In this document: in pieces, positions 1 through 7,065 of the stretch
Layout of the letters: each line of letters opens with the position of its first letter
Numbering within the stretch: position 1 is the first letter of the stretch
Source of the DNA: CAZKEW01 sp964558915
GTDB taxonomy: Bacteria; Acidobacteriota; Aminicenantia; Aminicenantales; UBA8522
Reading direction: 5' to 3'
NCBI GenBank assembly: GCA_964558915.1
Contig: CAZLFV010000076.1
Coordinates: 1-13,076 of the forward strand
Length of the DNA stretch: 13,076 bases
Position numbers and translations under genes: made by a program
The notes under the pieces: generated by a model
Databases searched by the model: none
Told to the model about the DNA's origin: nothing
The model's input: only the letters and a program-made list of their open reading frames with translations

Positions 1-145
1 TAAGAATGACCTTATCGAGGTGGATTCGCAGGCCATTCTCAGAGGTCCTCTTCTCGTCAAGAACGTCGTTTCGGATACGAGCGTGGCGATCGGCCGTGGA
101 ATTGCTCTCAAAATCCTGGTCGAAATCGTGCCCGATGAGAAATAA
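1..145 (+). CDS. FeoA-domain protein, C-terminal fragment (5' end outside the window)
   Basis: An open frame enters from the left edge (first full codon at 2) and ends at TAA 143-145, giving about 47 residues. The end reads as the C-terminal half of a FeoA SH3-like beta barrel: a GPLLVK strand, then SVAIGRGIALKILVEI, matching the family pattern of a small loop followed by a G-R/K-x-x-A-x-x-I-x-V strand. FeoA is a small cytoplasmic partner that supports FeoB-driven Fe(II) uptake. The reading frame overlaps the feoB start by 11 bases, so the two are probably translationally coupled. Only the tail is visible, so it could instead be the C-terminal FeoA domain of a longer protein such as a DtxR/MntR-type regulator. 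Confidence 0.72.
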   Translation, partial: KNDLIEVDSQAILRGPLLVKNVVSDTSVAIGRGIALKILVEIVPDEK

Positions 146-2063
146 TCATCCTGTCGTCATTTTTATCGGGCAGCCGAATTGCGGCAAAAGCACCCTGTTT
201 AATGCGATCGCCGGCTACAAAGCCGAGACGTCCAATTTCCCAGGGACAACGGTTAAACACACCCACAGCAAGGTGAATATTGAGGGCCGTCTTCTGAATA
301 TCATTGACCTGCCAGGAACCTATTCGCTCAATCCTTCGGAACCGGCCGAAAAAGTCGTCCTGACGCATCTTTTTCAAGAGCGACCAGACTTAATCATCAA
401 CGTGGCCGATGCCTCGGCTTTAGGACGAAGCCTCGAGCTCACTTTGGAGCTCGGCGAGCTGGAGTACCCCATGGTTGTGGCCTTGAATATGGTTGACCTG
501 GCCGAGAAGAAGGGCATCACTGTTGATTCTTCTAAGCTGGAAAAGACGCTAGGGGTTAAGGTCATTCAGACTATTGCTACCCATGGCCGGGGAATCAAGG
601 AGCTTTTGGAAGCGGTATTCCACTGCTTGGATGAGGGTTGCCCCGTCTCTTCTGTTCGCTGGTCCAGAGACGTGGATGAGGAAATCGCGCATCTTGCAGA
701 GATCATACCGGCCGATTTTTCTATCGTCGCTAACAGAAGGTTCACAGCCATTAAGCTGATCGAAGCGGGCCAGCAGTTTTGTGGGGATATTCTCGAGGAT
801 GTTGACCCTTCTCTCAAGAATGTGGTTAACCAGGTCAAGGGAAATATCGAGAAAAAACGGAGCGCTCCCGCCTATGAAGTAATCGCGGCTGAGAGACACC
901 ATCTTGCCCTGAAAATATCTGAAGAGTGCAGCCGGGTTCGGCGGGGAAAGCACCTGACCTGGGATAAGCGCCTGGACGGCGTTCTGATGCACCCGGTTCT
1001 CGGATATCCTCTTTTAGCGGCCGTCTTTTTGGCCTTTTTTTTCCTCATTTTCAAAATCGGGAATCCCCTAGAAGGGGCTCTCCTGCGGCCTTTCTCAAGC
1101 CTCAGGCGCTCCTTATCTGGAATTCTCGGTTCCGGTTTGTCCTTCCATCTTGCGGACGGTTTCCTCCAAGGAATCGGGGGAGGCGTCGCTATTGTGTTGC
1201 CCTATCTTCTCCCACTTCTTTTTCTTATGGCCTTCTTGGAAGACCTGGGTTATCTGGCTCGGGCCGGCTTCCTGCTCGACACATTCATGCACCGCATCGG
1301 GCTCCATGGAAAATCCGTTTCCCCGTTTATTCTCGGTTTCGGGTGCAACGTTCCGGCCATTTTGTCCACCCGGACTCTGGAATCCCGGAGAGACCGGGTG
1401 ATCACGTCCTTGCTCATTCCGTTTATTCCTTGCTCGGCCAGGACGACAATTATTCTTGCCCTCGTCGCATTCTACTTGGGTCCGCTGTGGGCGCTGGGAT
1501 TTTATATCTTTAATATCCTGATCGTGGCCATCCTGGGCCGGGTTTTGACGTTCTTCTTCAAGGCCCCCTCGCCAGGGCTGATACTGGAGATCCCCACTCT
1601 GAAGCTCCCGTCTCTTGGAAACATGTTCAAGAAGACGATTCTTCAACTCAAATCGTTCCTGAATTTTGCCTGGCCGATCCTAATCGGCGGGAGTGTTGTC
1701 TTGAGCGTGCTCCAGTTCGTTTCTCTGGACCGTCTCTTTAACTCTCTTCTATCTCCTCTTGTCGTTTACGGCCTGGGGCTGCCGCGGGAGCTGGGCGTGA
1801 CTTTGGTCTTCGGCTTCCTGAGGAAGGAGCTTTCTCTGATTATGATGCTCCAGGCGCTGGGTGTGGACTACAAAGACTTGTTGACGGTCATCTCGCGTGA
1901 ACAAATTGTTATTTTCACGGCCTTTGTCAGTTTCTTCATTCCGTGCCTTTCCACTTTTGCCGTCCTCTGGAAGGAAATCGGGAAAAAAATGGCTTTCCTC
2001 TCGGCCGGCCTGAGCATTGCCACAGCTCTTCTTATCAGTCTCATTATTAGATTGATTGTCTGA
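135..2063 (+). CDS. feoB: Ferrous iron transport protein FeoB (compact form)
   Basis: This is the inner-membrane Fe(II) transporter, with an N-terminal GTPase domain and a polytopic membrane domain. The ATG at 135 is chosen because the G domain starts at once. The G1 motif GQPNCGKST is at residues 12-20, G2 is the Thr in NFPGTT (34-39), G3 is DLPG (58-61) and G4 is NMVD (118-121). A helical linker follows to about residue 275. Membrane helices start near 285. The two FeoB gate-type motifs are present: GCNVPA with Cys404, and IPCSAR with Cys433. The end (FLRKELSL, then FIPCLST) also fits the family. At 642 residues it is shorter than the E. coli protein (about 770), mainly through shorter loops and C-terminus, with no core motif lost. 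The frame is open further upstream (to 6), but that part lies inside the FeoA frame and has no FeoB similarity. It ends 11 bases from the convergent acpS stop. Confidence 0.96.
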   Translation: MRNNHPVVIFIGQPNCGKSTLFNAIAGYKAETSNFPGTTVKHTHSKVNIEGRLLNIIDLPGTYSLNPSEPAEKVVLTHLFQERPDLIINVADASALGRSLELTLELGELEYPMVVALNMVDLAEKKGITVDSSKLEKTLGVKVIQTIATHGRGIKELLEAVFHCLDEGCPVSSVRWSRDVDEEIAHLAEIIPADFSIVANRRFTAIKLIEAGQQFCGDILEDVDPSLKNVVNQVKGNIEKKRSAPAYEVIAAERHHLALKISEECSRVRRGKHLTWDKRLDGVLMHPVLGYPLLAAVFLAFFFLIFKIGNPLEGALLRPFSSLRRSLSGILGSGLSFHLADGFLQGIGGGVAIVLPYLLPLLFLMAFLEDLGYLARAGFLLDTFMHRIGLHGKSVSPFILGFGCNVPAILSTRTLESRRDRVITSLLIPFIPCSARTTIILALVAFYLGPLWALGFYIFNILIVAILGRVLTFFFKAPSPGLILEIPTLKLPSLGNMFKKTILQLKSFLNFAWPILIGGSVVLSVLQFVSLDRLFNSLLSPLVVYGLGLPRELGVTLVFGFLRKELSLIMMLQALGVDYKDLLTVISREQIVIFTAFVSFFIPCLSTFAVLWKEIGKKMAFLSAGLSIATALLISLIIRLIV

Positions 2064-2074
2064 GAAGTGGGCCT

Positions 2075-2425
2075 CTATTTTTTTTCCAGGATGACAACGG
2101 CCAGGGCGTGTTCGGTCAGGTGCGAGACCGAGACATGAACCCGGTCGAAGGGCCATCTTTGGCCGGATTTCAGGTCCAGGCGAGGCTTTCCTGACGGCGT
2201 ATTAACAAGCTCAATGTCTTTCCAAAGGACTTTTTTTCCCAATGCCTTGATAAAGGCCTCTTTGGCGGCAAAACGGGCGGCGTAGTTCTGATACTTGTTC
2301 CTTTTTTGGGAACAATAGGCAATTTCCACAGGCGTAAAGACCTTCTCCAGAAACCTGGGGCTTTTTTCGGCCAGTTTTTTGACACGCTCCACTTCGATGA
2401 AATCAATCCCGATGCCCGTGATCAT
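2075..2425 (-). CDS. acpS: Holo-[acyl-carrier-protein] synthase
   Basis: AcpS transfers 4'-phosphopantetheine from CoA to the conserved Ser of apo-ACP, switching on fatty-acid synthesis. The 116-residue length is typical of the family. The N-terminal motif GIGIDFIEVER carries the metal-binding Asp8, and ARFAAKEAFIKALGK (about 50-64) carries the second catalytic acid, Glu56. A VSVSH strand near the end is also typical. The start is the ATG at 2425, with AAGGAG at 2433-2438 (spacer 7). That ribosome-binding site and the first codons lie inside the end of uvrC (23-base overlap), so it is the third gene of a uvrB-uvrC-acpS operon, probably by translational coupling. It ends in an A8 run just before TAG. 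I infer no functional link to repair beyond co-transcription. Confidence 0.95.
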   Translation of the reverse strand: MITGIGIDFIEVERVKKLAEKSPRFLEKVFTPVEIAYCSQKRNKYQNYAARFAAKEAFIKALGKKVLWKDIELVNTPSGKPRLDLKSGQRWPFDRVHVSVSHLTEHALAVVILEKK

Positions 2426-4193
2426 TCTTTTTCTCCTTCAGTAATCCAGCGATCTTACTCCCGACAATTGCCGAGAGTTCCTCGACCGGAGCTCGCCTGA
2501 TCTCGTCGAGGCTTTGATACCGGGAAAGCAAGGCATTTCTCCTCTTTGCGCCCAGGCCCCGGATTCCGCTCAGATCCGAAGCGAAGCTTTTCTTTTCCCG
2601 ACGTTGCCGATGGAAAGATATGGCAAACCGGTGAGCCTCGTCCCTAATGTATTGCAGGAGTCTTAAGGCGGGCGAGGTGCGATCCAGACGAAGCCCCTCC
2701 TTCCTCCCCCGTCTGAAGACGATTTCTTCTCTCTTGGCTAGAGAGACCAGCGGAAACCTTTCAAGTCCCATCCAACCAAGGGCTGTTTCCGCCGCACGGA
2801 GCTGGCCTTTGCCTCCATCCACCACGATGAGGTCGGGCAGCTTTCCTCCTTCTGAAAGGACTCTGGAGTAACGCCTGGTGATAACCTCCTTGAGGCTGAC
2901 CACATCATTCGGCCCCGCCACGGTTTTGATCTTATATTTCCTATATTCATCATTCTTAGGCCGGGCTTTCTCAAAAACGACAACCGACCCGACGGATTCG
3001 TCTCCGCCTGTATTAGATATATCAAAGCCTTCGATCCTCAGGGGTGGAGCAGGGAGGCCGAGGATTCCGGCCAGGTCTTCCAAGGCGGGAATGATCTCTT
3101 CCTTTTTCCTCAGCAGGATCTCGGCGTTCCTGTTGGCCAGGTCGACCAATTTCTTGTCCTTTCCTTTCCGCGGCACCAGGATCCTGACTTTGGCATCTTT
3201 CTTACGACAAAGACGATTTTCGATTTCATCGACGGAGGAGGGGAAGGCCGGGAGTAAAATTTTTTTTGGAACGTCTGCCCGTGTACTATAAAAATCGTCA
3301 ACGATCCCGGAAAGAAGCTCTTCGACTGAAATATCCTCACTTTCCCGGATGGTCATTTGCTCGGCTTCACGGATTTTGCCGCCTCTCATAATAAAAACAT
3401 GAACCGACACGGTCTTTTCTTTTCTCGCCAGCCCGAATATATCCGCATCCTCGAGCAATACCGAAACAACCTTGGGCCTGTCTCTGATTTGTTCGATCGT
3501 GCGGATGAGGTCCCGCCAGCGGGCGGCCTGCTCGTAGTCCTGGTGGTCTGAGCTTTCCCTCATTTTTTCATGCAGGGCTCCGAGGAGTCTCTCCGTTTTC
3601 CCCTCCAGGAAGAAAACGGAATTCTCGACACGGTTCCGGTATTCCGCCTCTCCGATGGATCCGACGCAGGGAGCCGAGCAAAGCTTGAGGTCGTATTCCA
3701 GGCAAGGCCTTGTGCGCCTTCCCGGGATGCTTTCTTCGCAAGCTCTGATTCCAAAATACTTATTCAAAAGATGAATCGTCTTGCGTGCTTGAGAGGCCGG
3801 ACTGAACGGCCCGAAATATTTAGCTCCGTCCGTCTCCACTTTTCGGGTCAGAGAAACAGATGGGAAGTTCTCATTGACGGTCAATTTGAGATACGGGAAA
3901 CTCTTGTCGTCCTTGAGCCTGAGGTTGAACTTGGGCTGGTAGCGCTGGACGAAATTGTTCTCTAAAAAAGTCGCCTCTCTTTCGGAGCCCGTCAAGATAA
4001 AATCGATATCAGCGGTTTCCGTGATGATTTTGTTGACCTTGAAATCCGGGGTTGGCTGGAAGTAAGACCTGACCCTATCCTTCAAGGAACGCGCCTTTCC
4101 GATATAAATGATCTCCCCAATTTTGTTCTTAAAAAAGTAGATACCCGCCTTGTCCGGAAGAAGCTCGAGCTTCGGTTTGAGCGTCTTGTCCAT
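2403..4193 (-). CDS. uvrC: Excinuclease ABC subunit C
   Basis: UvrC makes the dual incision of nucleotide-excision repair after UvrB marks the lesion. The 596-residue length is normal. The order is: GIY-YIG nuclease (GIY at 17-19, YIG at 30-32, catalytic Glu near 78 in LENNF); a four-cysteine patch at Cys152, Cys164, Cys172 and Cys176 that matches the Fe-S cluster site described for UvrC; a UVR helical motif near 205-235 that contacts UvrB; an RNase H-like endonuclease domain starting at IEGFDISN with Asp in VVDGGKGQL; and C-terminal helix-hairpin-helix motifs (LSGIRGLGAKRRNALL). It starts at ATG 4193, six bases after the uvrB stop, with no strong Shine-Dalgarno, which is consistent with coupling to uvrB. 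Nothing is truncated. Confidence 0.97.
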   Translation of the reverse strand: MDKTLKPKLELLPDKAGIYFFKNKIGEIIYIGKARSLKDRVRSYFQPTPDFKVNKIITETADIDFILTGSEREATFLENNFVQRYQPKFNLRLKDDKSFPYLKLTVNENFPSVSLTRKVETDGAKYFGPFSPASQARKTIHLLNKYFGIRACEESIPGRRTRPCLEYDLKLCSAPCVGSIGEAEYRNRVENSVFFLEGKTERLLGALHEKMRESSDHQDYEQAARWRDLIRTIEQIRDRPKVVSVLLEDADIFGLARKEKTVSVHVFIMRGGKIREAEQMTIRESEDISVEELLSGIVDDFYSTRADVPKKILLPAFPSSVDEIENRLCRKKDAKVRILVPRKGKDKKLVDLANRNAEILLRKKEEIIPALEDLAGILGLPAPPLRIEGFDISNTGGDESVGSVVVFEKARPKNDEYRKYKIKTVAGPNDVVSLKEVITRRYSRVLSEGGKLPDLIVVDGGKGQLRAAETALGWMGLERFPLVSLAKREEIVFRRGRKEGLRLDRTSPALRLLQYIRDEAHRFAISFHRQRREKKSFASDLSGIRGLGAKRRNALLSRYQSLDEIRRAPVEELSAIVGSKIAGLLKEKKNDHGHRD

Positions 4194-4199
4194 GTCGGC

Positions 4200-6194
4200 T
4201 TAAAGTCCGAGTTCCAATTCCCTTTTCTTCAACTTTTTGAGCTCGTCGCGCAACCGGGCCGCCCGCTCGAACTCCAGGTTTCTCGCGGCCTCTTTCATCC
4301 ATTTCTCGAGCTCCTCCATGCGCTGCTTTCTCTTGTGCGGGGAGAGATAGATGTCTTTGTCTTCGGAGATTCGCGACAAATCCACGTAGTCCCTTTCATA
4401 GACGCTGGTCAAGACCTCGTCGATCCGCTTGGTGATGGATTGAGGTGTGATGTTGTTCGCGCGGTTGTATTCCTGCTGGATCTTCCGGCGCCTGGCCGTC
4501 TCGGCGATGGCTTTTCTCATCGAGTCGGTGATCGCATCAGCATAAAGGATGGCTTTACCGGAAACATTCCTAGCCGCCCGGCCGAAGGTCTGGATGAGCG
4601 AGATGTCAGAGCGAAGAAAACCCTCTTTGTCGGCATCCAGGATGGCGACGAGCGATACTTCGGGCAAGTCCAGGCCTTCCCGCAGGAGATTAATCCCGAC
4701 GAGAGAATCAAATTTTCCCTTGCGCAAATCCCTCAAGATGTTGACTCTTTCGAGCGTCTCGATCTCCGAATGGAGATAACGGACGCGCAGCCCGAGTTCA
4801 TGGTAATACCGGGTCAGGTCTTCCGCCATCCTTTTGGTCAGGGTCGTCACCAGCGTCCTCTCGTTCCTCCGGGCCCGGGCCGATATCTCGCCCATCAAAT
4901 CGTCAACCTGGCCTTTAATCGGCCGGACCTCGATTTCCGGGTCTGTTAACCCGGTTGGCCTGATGATCTGCTCGATTGGTTTTCGCGCCACTTGTCGGAG
5001 CTCATAGGGTCCGGGCGTTGCCGAAACATACAGGACTTGCCCTCTGCGGGCTTCAAACTCCTGGAAGTTCAGCGGCCGATTGTCCAGGGCCGAAGGCAGC
5101 CGGAATCCGTGCTCGATCAAGGTCATCTTGCGTGAGCGGTCGCCATGATACATCCCGCCGATCTGGGGGACGGTCACGTGCGATTCGTCGATGATGGTCA
5201 GGAAATCCTGCGGAAAATAATCGAGCAAGGTATAAGGAGGTTCCCCGGGCTGCCGCCCGCTGAGGTAAAGGGAATAGTTTTCGATGCCCGGGCAGTAGCC
5301 GAATTCCCGGAGCATCTCCAGGTCAAAAAGGGTTCTTTCTTCAATCCTCTCGGCCTCGATGATCTTGCCCTGTCTTCTGAAAAAATCGATCCGTTGAGCC
5401 AACTCCGTTTCAATGCTGGAGATCGCGGACGCGAGAATATCGGGGGGCGTGGAGAAAAATGTCCGGGGGTGGATGACGATTTCGTCAAACGTATCAACAG
5501 CCCGTCCCAACAAAGGGTCGATGGCAGAGATAGAGGTGATCCGGTTATCCTCGAGCTCGAGTCGATAGGCGAAATCTTCGTAGGAGGGGAAGACATCGAT
5601 GATATCCCCGCGCAGGCGGAACGTCCCCCGTTTGAAGTCCTCCTCCTCGCGTTCATATTGCATGCCGACCAGGCCTTCCAGGATCTTTTTCCTCGTCATG
5701 ACCTGGCCTTTGGCCAGAGAGAAGCTCATCGAATAGTAGGTTTGAGGAGAGCCAATACCGTAAATGCAGGACACAGAGGCCACGATGATGACATCCCTCC
5801 TCTGGAAGAGAGAGTTTGTAGCGCAGAGCCTCATCCGGTCGATCTCGTCGTTGATGGTTGCTTCTTTGGCGATGTATGTATTGGAGGCGGGGATATAGGC
5901 TTCTGGCTGGTAATAATCATAATAGCTGACAAAATATTCAACCGCATTCTGAGGGAAGAACCGAAGGAATTCCTGGTAAAGCTGGGCGGCCAGGGTTTTA
6001 TTATGACTGATGACAAGCACGGGCTTCTGCGCTTTCGCGATGACATTGGCCACGGTAAAGGTTTTTCCGGAACCGGTCACCCCCATCAAAACCTGGTGGA
6101 TGTCTCCTCGGGCGATGCGATTGCTCAGAGCTTCGATGGCCGCAACTTGATCCCCTTTGGGCTCGAAGTCGGAATGCAGCTTGAATGTCCTCAT
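4200..6194 (-). CDS. uvrB: Excinuclease ABC subunit B
   Basis: UvrB is the ATP-dependent damage-verification subunit of nucleotide-excision repair. It takes DNA from UvrA and recruits UvrC. The 664 residues match the usual length. Visible features are Walker A GVTGSGKT (38-45), the aromatic beta-hairpin YYDYYQPEAYIP (about 93-104) that inserts between strands, the DESH Walker B box (336-339), helicase motifs VSATPG, GINLLREGLDLPEVSL and QTFGRAARN, and a C-terminal UVR motif (about 625-655) that pairs with UvrC. The start at 6194 gives the expected N-terminus (FKLHSDFEPKGDQ). There is no Shine-Dalgarno before it, and a promoter sits directly upstream, so the transcript is probably leaderless. 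It is the first gene of uvrB-uvrC-acpS. Confidence 0.98.
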   Translation of the reverse strand: MRTFKLHSDFEPKGDQVAAIEALSNRIARGDIHQVLMGVTGSGKTFTVANVIAKAQKPVLVISHNKTLAAQLYQEFLRFFPQNAVEYFVSYYDYYQPEAYIPASNTYIAKEATINDEIDRMRLCATNSLFQRRDVIIVASVSCIYGIGSPQTYYSMSFSLAKGQVMTRKKILEGLVGMQYEREEEDFKRGTFRLRGDIIDVFPSYEDFAYRLELEDNRITSISAIDPLLGRAVDTFDEIVIHPRTFFSTPPDILASAISSIETELAQRIDFFRRQGKIIEAERIEERTLFDLEMLREFGYCPGIENYSLYLSGRQPGEPPYTLLDYFPQDFLTIIDESHVTVPQIGGMYHGDRSRKMTLIEHGFRLPSALDNRPLNFQEFEARRGQVLYVSATPGPYELRQVARKPIEQIIRPTGLTDPEIEVRPIKGQVDDLMGEISARARRNERTLVTTLTKRMAEDLTRYYHELGLRVRYLHSEIETLERVNILRDLRKGKFDSLVGINLLREGLDLPEVSLVAILDADKEGFLRSDISLIQTFGRAARNVSGKAILYADAITDSMRKAIAETARRRKIQQEYNRANNITPQSITKRIDEVLTSVYERDYVDLSRISEDKDIYLSPHKRKQRMEELEKWMKEAARNLEFERAARLRDELKKLKKRELELGL

Positions 6195-6201
6195 TGGTCT
6201 T

Positions 6202-6210
6202 ATTATAGCA
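6202..6210 (-). promoter_or_regulatory. Extended -10 promoter of uvrB operon, likely leaderless
   Basis: Read on the minus strand the site is TGCTATAAT, a perfect TATAAT at 6207-6202 with an upstream TGn extension. No good -35 lies 16-18 bases upstream (about 2 of 6 at best), which fits an extended -10 promoter. The expected transcription start falls 6-7 bases downstream, at about 6195-6196, one or two bases before the uvrB ATG at 6194. The leader would thus be absent or almost so, in line with the missing Shine-Dalgarno. Confidence 0.65.
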
Positions 6211-6224
6211 GAAAACAGGGTTCG
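6211..6224 (-). promoter_or_regulatory. Degenerate DinR/LexA-like box upstream of uvrB (tentative)
   Basis: On the minus strand this reads CGAACCCTGTTTTC, against the Gram-positive-type SOS consensus CGAAC-N4-GTTYC. The left half matches in full. The right half has T for the first G, and the N4 purine/pyrimidine preferences are not kept. It lies just upstream of the -10, where a repressor would block RNA polymerase, and uvrB is a classic SOS gene. With one core mismatch in a short motif it may be chance. Confidence 0.25.
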
Positions 6225-6282
6225 TCCAGACCGGCCGCCCGAGGGATGAGGCGAGGGATGATGTGGTGAGAAGTCCGTATGA

Positions 6283-6557
6283 GCGACGAGCGGGCGTCGC
6301 GAGGCATCAAAGATGCCGCGGCGATCTCAGTTTGAGATTGCTTCGCTGTCGCTCGCAATGACAATTTTTATTTGCGCATGCAAATCATGGGGGATCCAAG
6401 GGGGATGGCCCCTTTGGTCGCAGAGCGAAGCTCGAGAAGGGGAGGCAGGGAGCGAAGCGACTGTTGGAAGGGGGAACGCGGAGCGTTCTCCCTCCAAGAA
6501 ACCGCTGGGGAAATCGCAGCGTGACTTCGAGCCACATCTCCCGAGCCTCGGCGAGGC
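6283..6557. repeat. Hairpin-dense intergenic repeat region
   Basis: The 6195-6557 spacer holds no convincing gene. It contains a string of inverted repeats: GCGACG/CGTCGC (6283-6300, loop 6); GGCATC-AAA-GATGCC (6303-6317); ATCTCA-GTT-TGAGAT (6324-6338, extendable to a 10-bp stem with wobbles at 6320-6342); ATTTGC-GCAT-GCAAAT (6370-6385); CCAAGGGG/CCCCTTTGG (6396-6417); a long stem at 6464-6479/6483-6497 with a 3-base loop, one wobble and one bulge; and GCCTC-GGC-GAGGC (6545-6557) touching the bactofilin stop. Between them, ATTGCTTCGC...GCTCGCAATGACA (6337-6363) resembles, from memory, a word found in many intergenic repeats of environmental bacteria. The word GAGCGAAGC recurs at 6424 and 6451. 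None of the stems is followed by a convincing T tract, so they do not look like ordinary intrinsic terminators. Likely a repeat mosaic or remnant. Confidence 0.6.
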
Positions 6558-6923
6558 CTATTTTCTGGCGAGTATCCTGACGCTTCCTTTAAACTGGGCG
6601 CCGTCTTCGATAGAGATAAGCAAGGCAGAGAGATCCCCCTTCATCCGGCCTGTTTTTTCAATGGTGATCCTGCCTGAAGCATGAATATTTCCGCTGACCT
6701 CTCCTCGGACAATGACATTCCTGACGTTGATCTCTGCCTCCAGTTTGCCCGACTCGGCCACGAGCAGGTCGTTCTCTGGTAGGTCGATTTTGCCCTGGAA
6801 CTGCCCCTGCACCAAGAGATCTTCTTTACTCGTAATCTCTCCCCGGAAGAGAGACGCCGGGCCCAACCGGGCCGCCTTTTCCAGCCGTTCCAACGAAGGA
6901 TTCGTTTTATCCTGGGAGATCAT
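6558..6923 (-). CDS. Bactofilin (polymer-forming cytoskeletal protein, DUF583)
   Basis: Bactofilins are small bacterial proteins that self-assemble without nucleotide into filaments used in cell-shape, stalk or polarity functions. The 121 residues show the family pattern: a short disordered N-terminus (to about 22), then a right-handed beta-helix core of repeated short strands with regularly spaced Gly and hydrophobics (SLFRGEITSKEDLLVQGQFQG, then KLEAEINVRNVIVRGEVSGNI, then GRITIEKTGRMKGDL), ending near FKGSVRI. The ATG at 6923 has AAGGA at 6931-6935 (spacer 7). It is transcribed alone from a consensus promoter and is divergent from the secreted-protein operon. No peptidase or other common bactofilin partner is next to it, so its specific role cannot be told. 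Confidence 0.9.
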   Translation of the reverse strand: MISQDKTNPSLERLEKAARLGPASLFRGEITSKEDLLVQGQFQGKIDLPENDLLVAESGKLEAEINVRNVIVRGEVSGNIHASGRITIEKTGRMKGDLSALLISIEDGAQFKGSVRILARK

Positions 6924-6957
6924 TCATTATTCCTTTTTATCTAACAACACCAGAGCG

Positions 6958-6986
6958 ATTATATTTTCAGCCAGCCGGATTGTCAA
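6958..6986 (-). promoter_or_regulatory. Perfect-consensus sigma70 promoter for the bactofilin gene
   Basis: On the minus strand: TTGACA (6986-6981), a 17-base spacer, and TATAAT (6963-6958). All 12 hexamer bases and the spacing are ideal. Transcription should start near 6951, giving a leader of about 28 bases that includes the AAGGA ribosome-binding site. High constitutive expression is the natural inference unless a repressor acts here. Confidence 0.88.
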
Positions 6987-7009
6987 TGTCGCTTAGTGTT
7001 TCTTCGCTC

Positions 7010-7038
7010 TTGTCAAGCCAGGATAAAATTCTTAGAAT
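7010..7038 (+). promoter_or_regulatory. Promoter of the CBM9-like / pcnB / hemerythrin operon
   Basis: TTGTCA (7010-7015), a 17-base spacer, and TAGAAT (7033-7038), five of six in each hexamer. The expected start is near 7045, about 20 bases before the ATG at 7066. A second TAGAAT at 7043-7048 has no matching -35. The two divergent -35 elements, here and at 6981-6986, are about 23 bases apart, so both polymerases share a short control region. Confidence 0.7.
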
Positions 7039-7065
7039 CTGGTAGAATTAGCGAGGAAGGTGAAT

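Noticed and set aside
6..134. Upstream extension of feoB by 43 codons
   Set aside because: This stretch is coding in another frame for the FeoA-domain tail, and the FeoB G domain begins right after the ATG at 135.
2060..2092. Possible intrinsic terminator for feoB (short GAG...CTC stem followed by T8)
   Set aside because: The stem is only about 3-4 pairs with a mismatch, and the T8 run is simply the complement of the AAA AAA codons ending acpS.
5145..6269. Long plus-strand open frame (374 codons) opposite uvrB
   Set aside because: It lies antisense to a certain uvrB gene, has no recognisable domain, and its composition is what a mirrored GC-rich gene gives.
6464..6497. Strong hairpin considered as a transcription terminator
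   Set aside because: There is no T tract on either strand after the stem, and it is not directly behind a gene end.
6313..6684. Plus-strand open frame through the hairpin region
   Set aside because: It runs through repeats and then antisense into the bactofilin gene, has no ribosome-binding site and low-complexity content.
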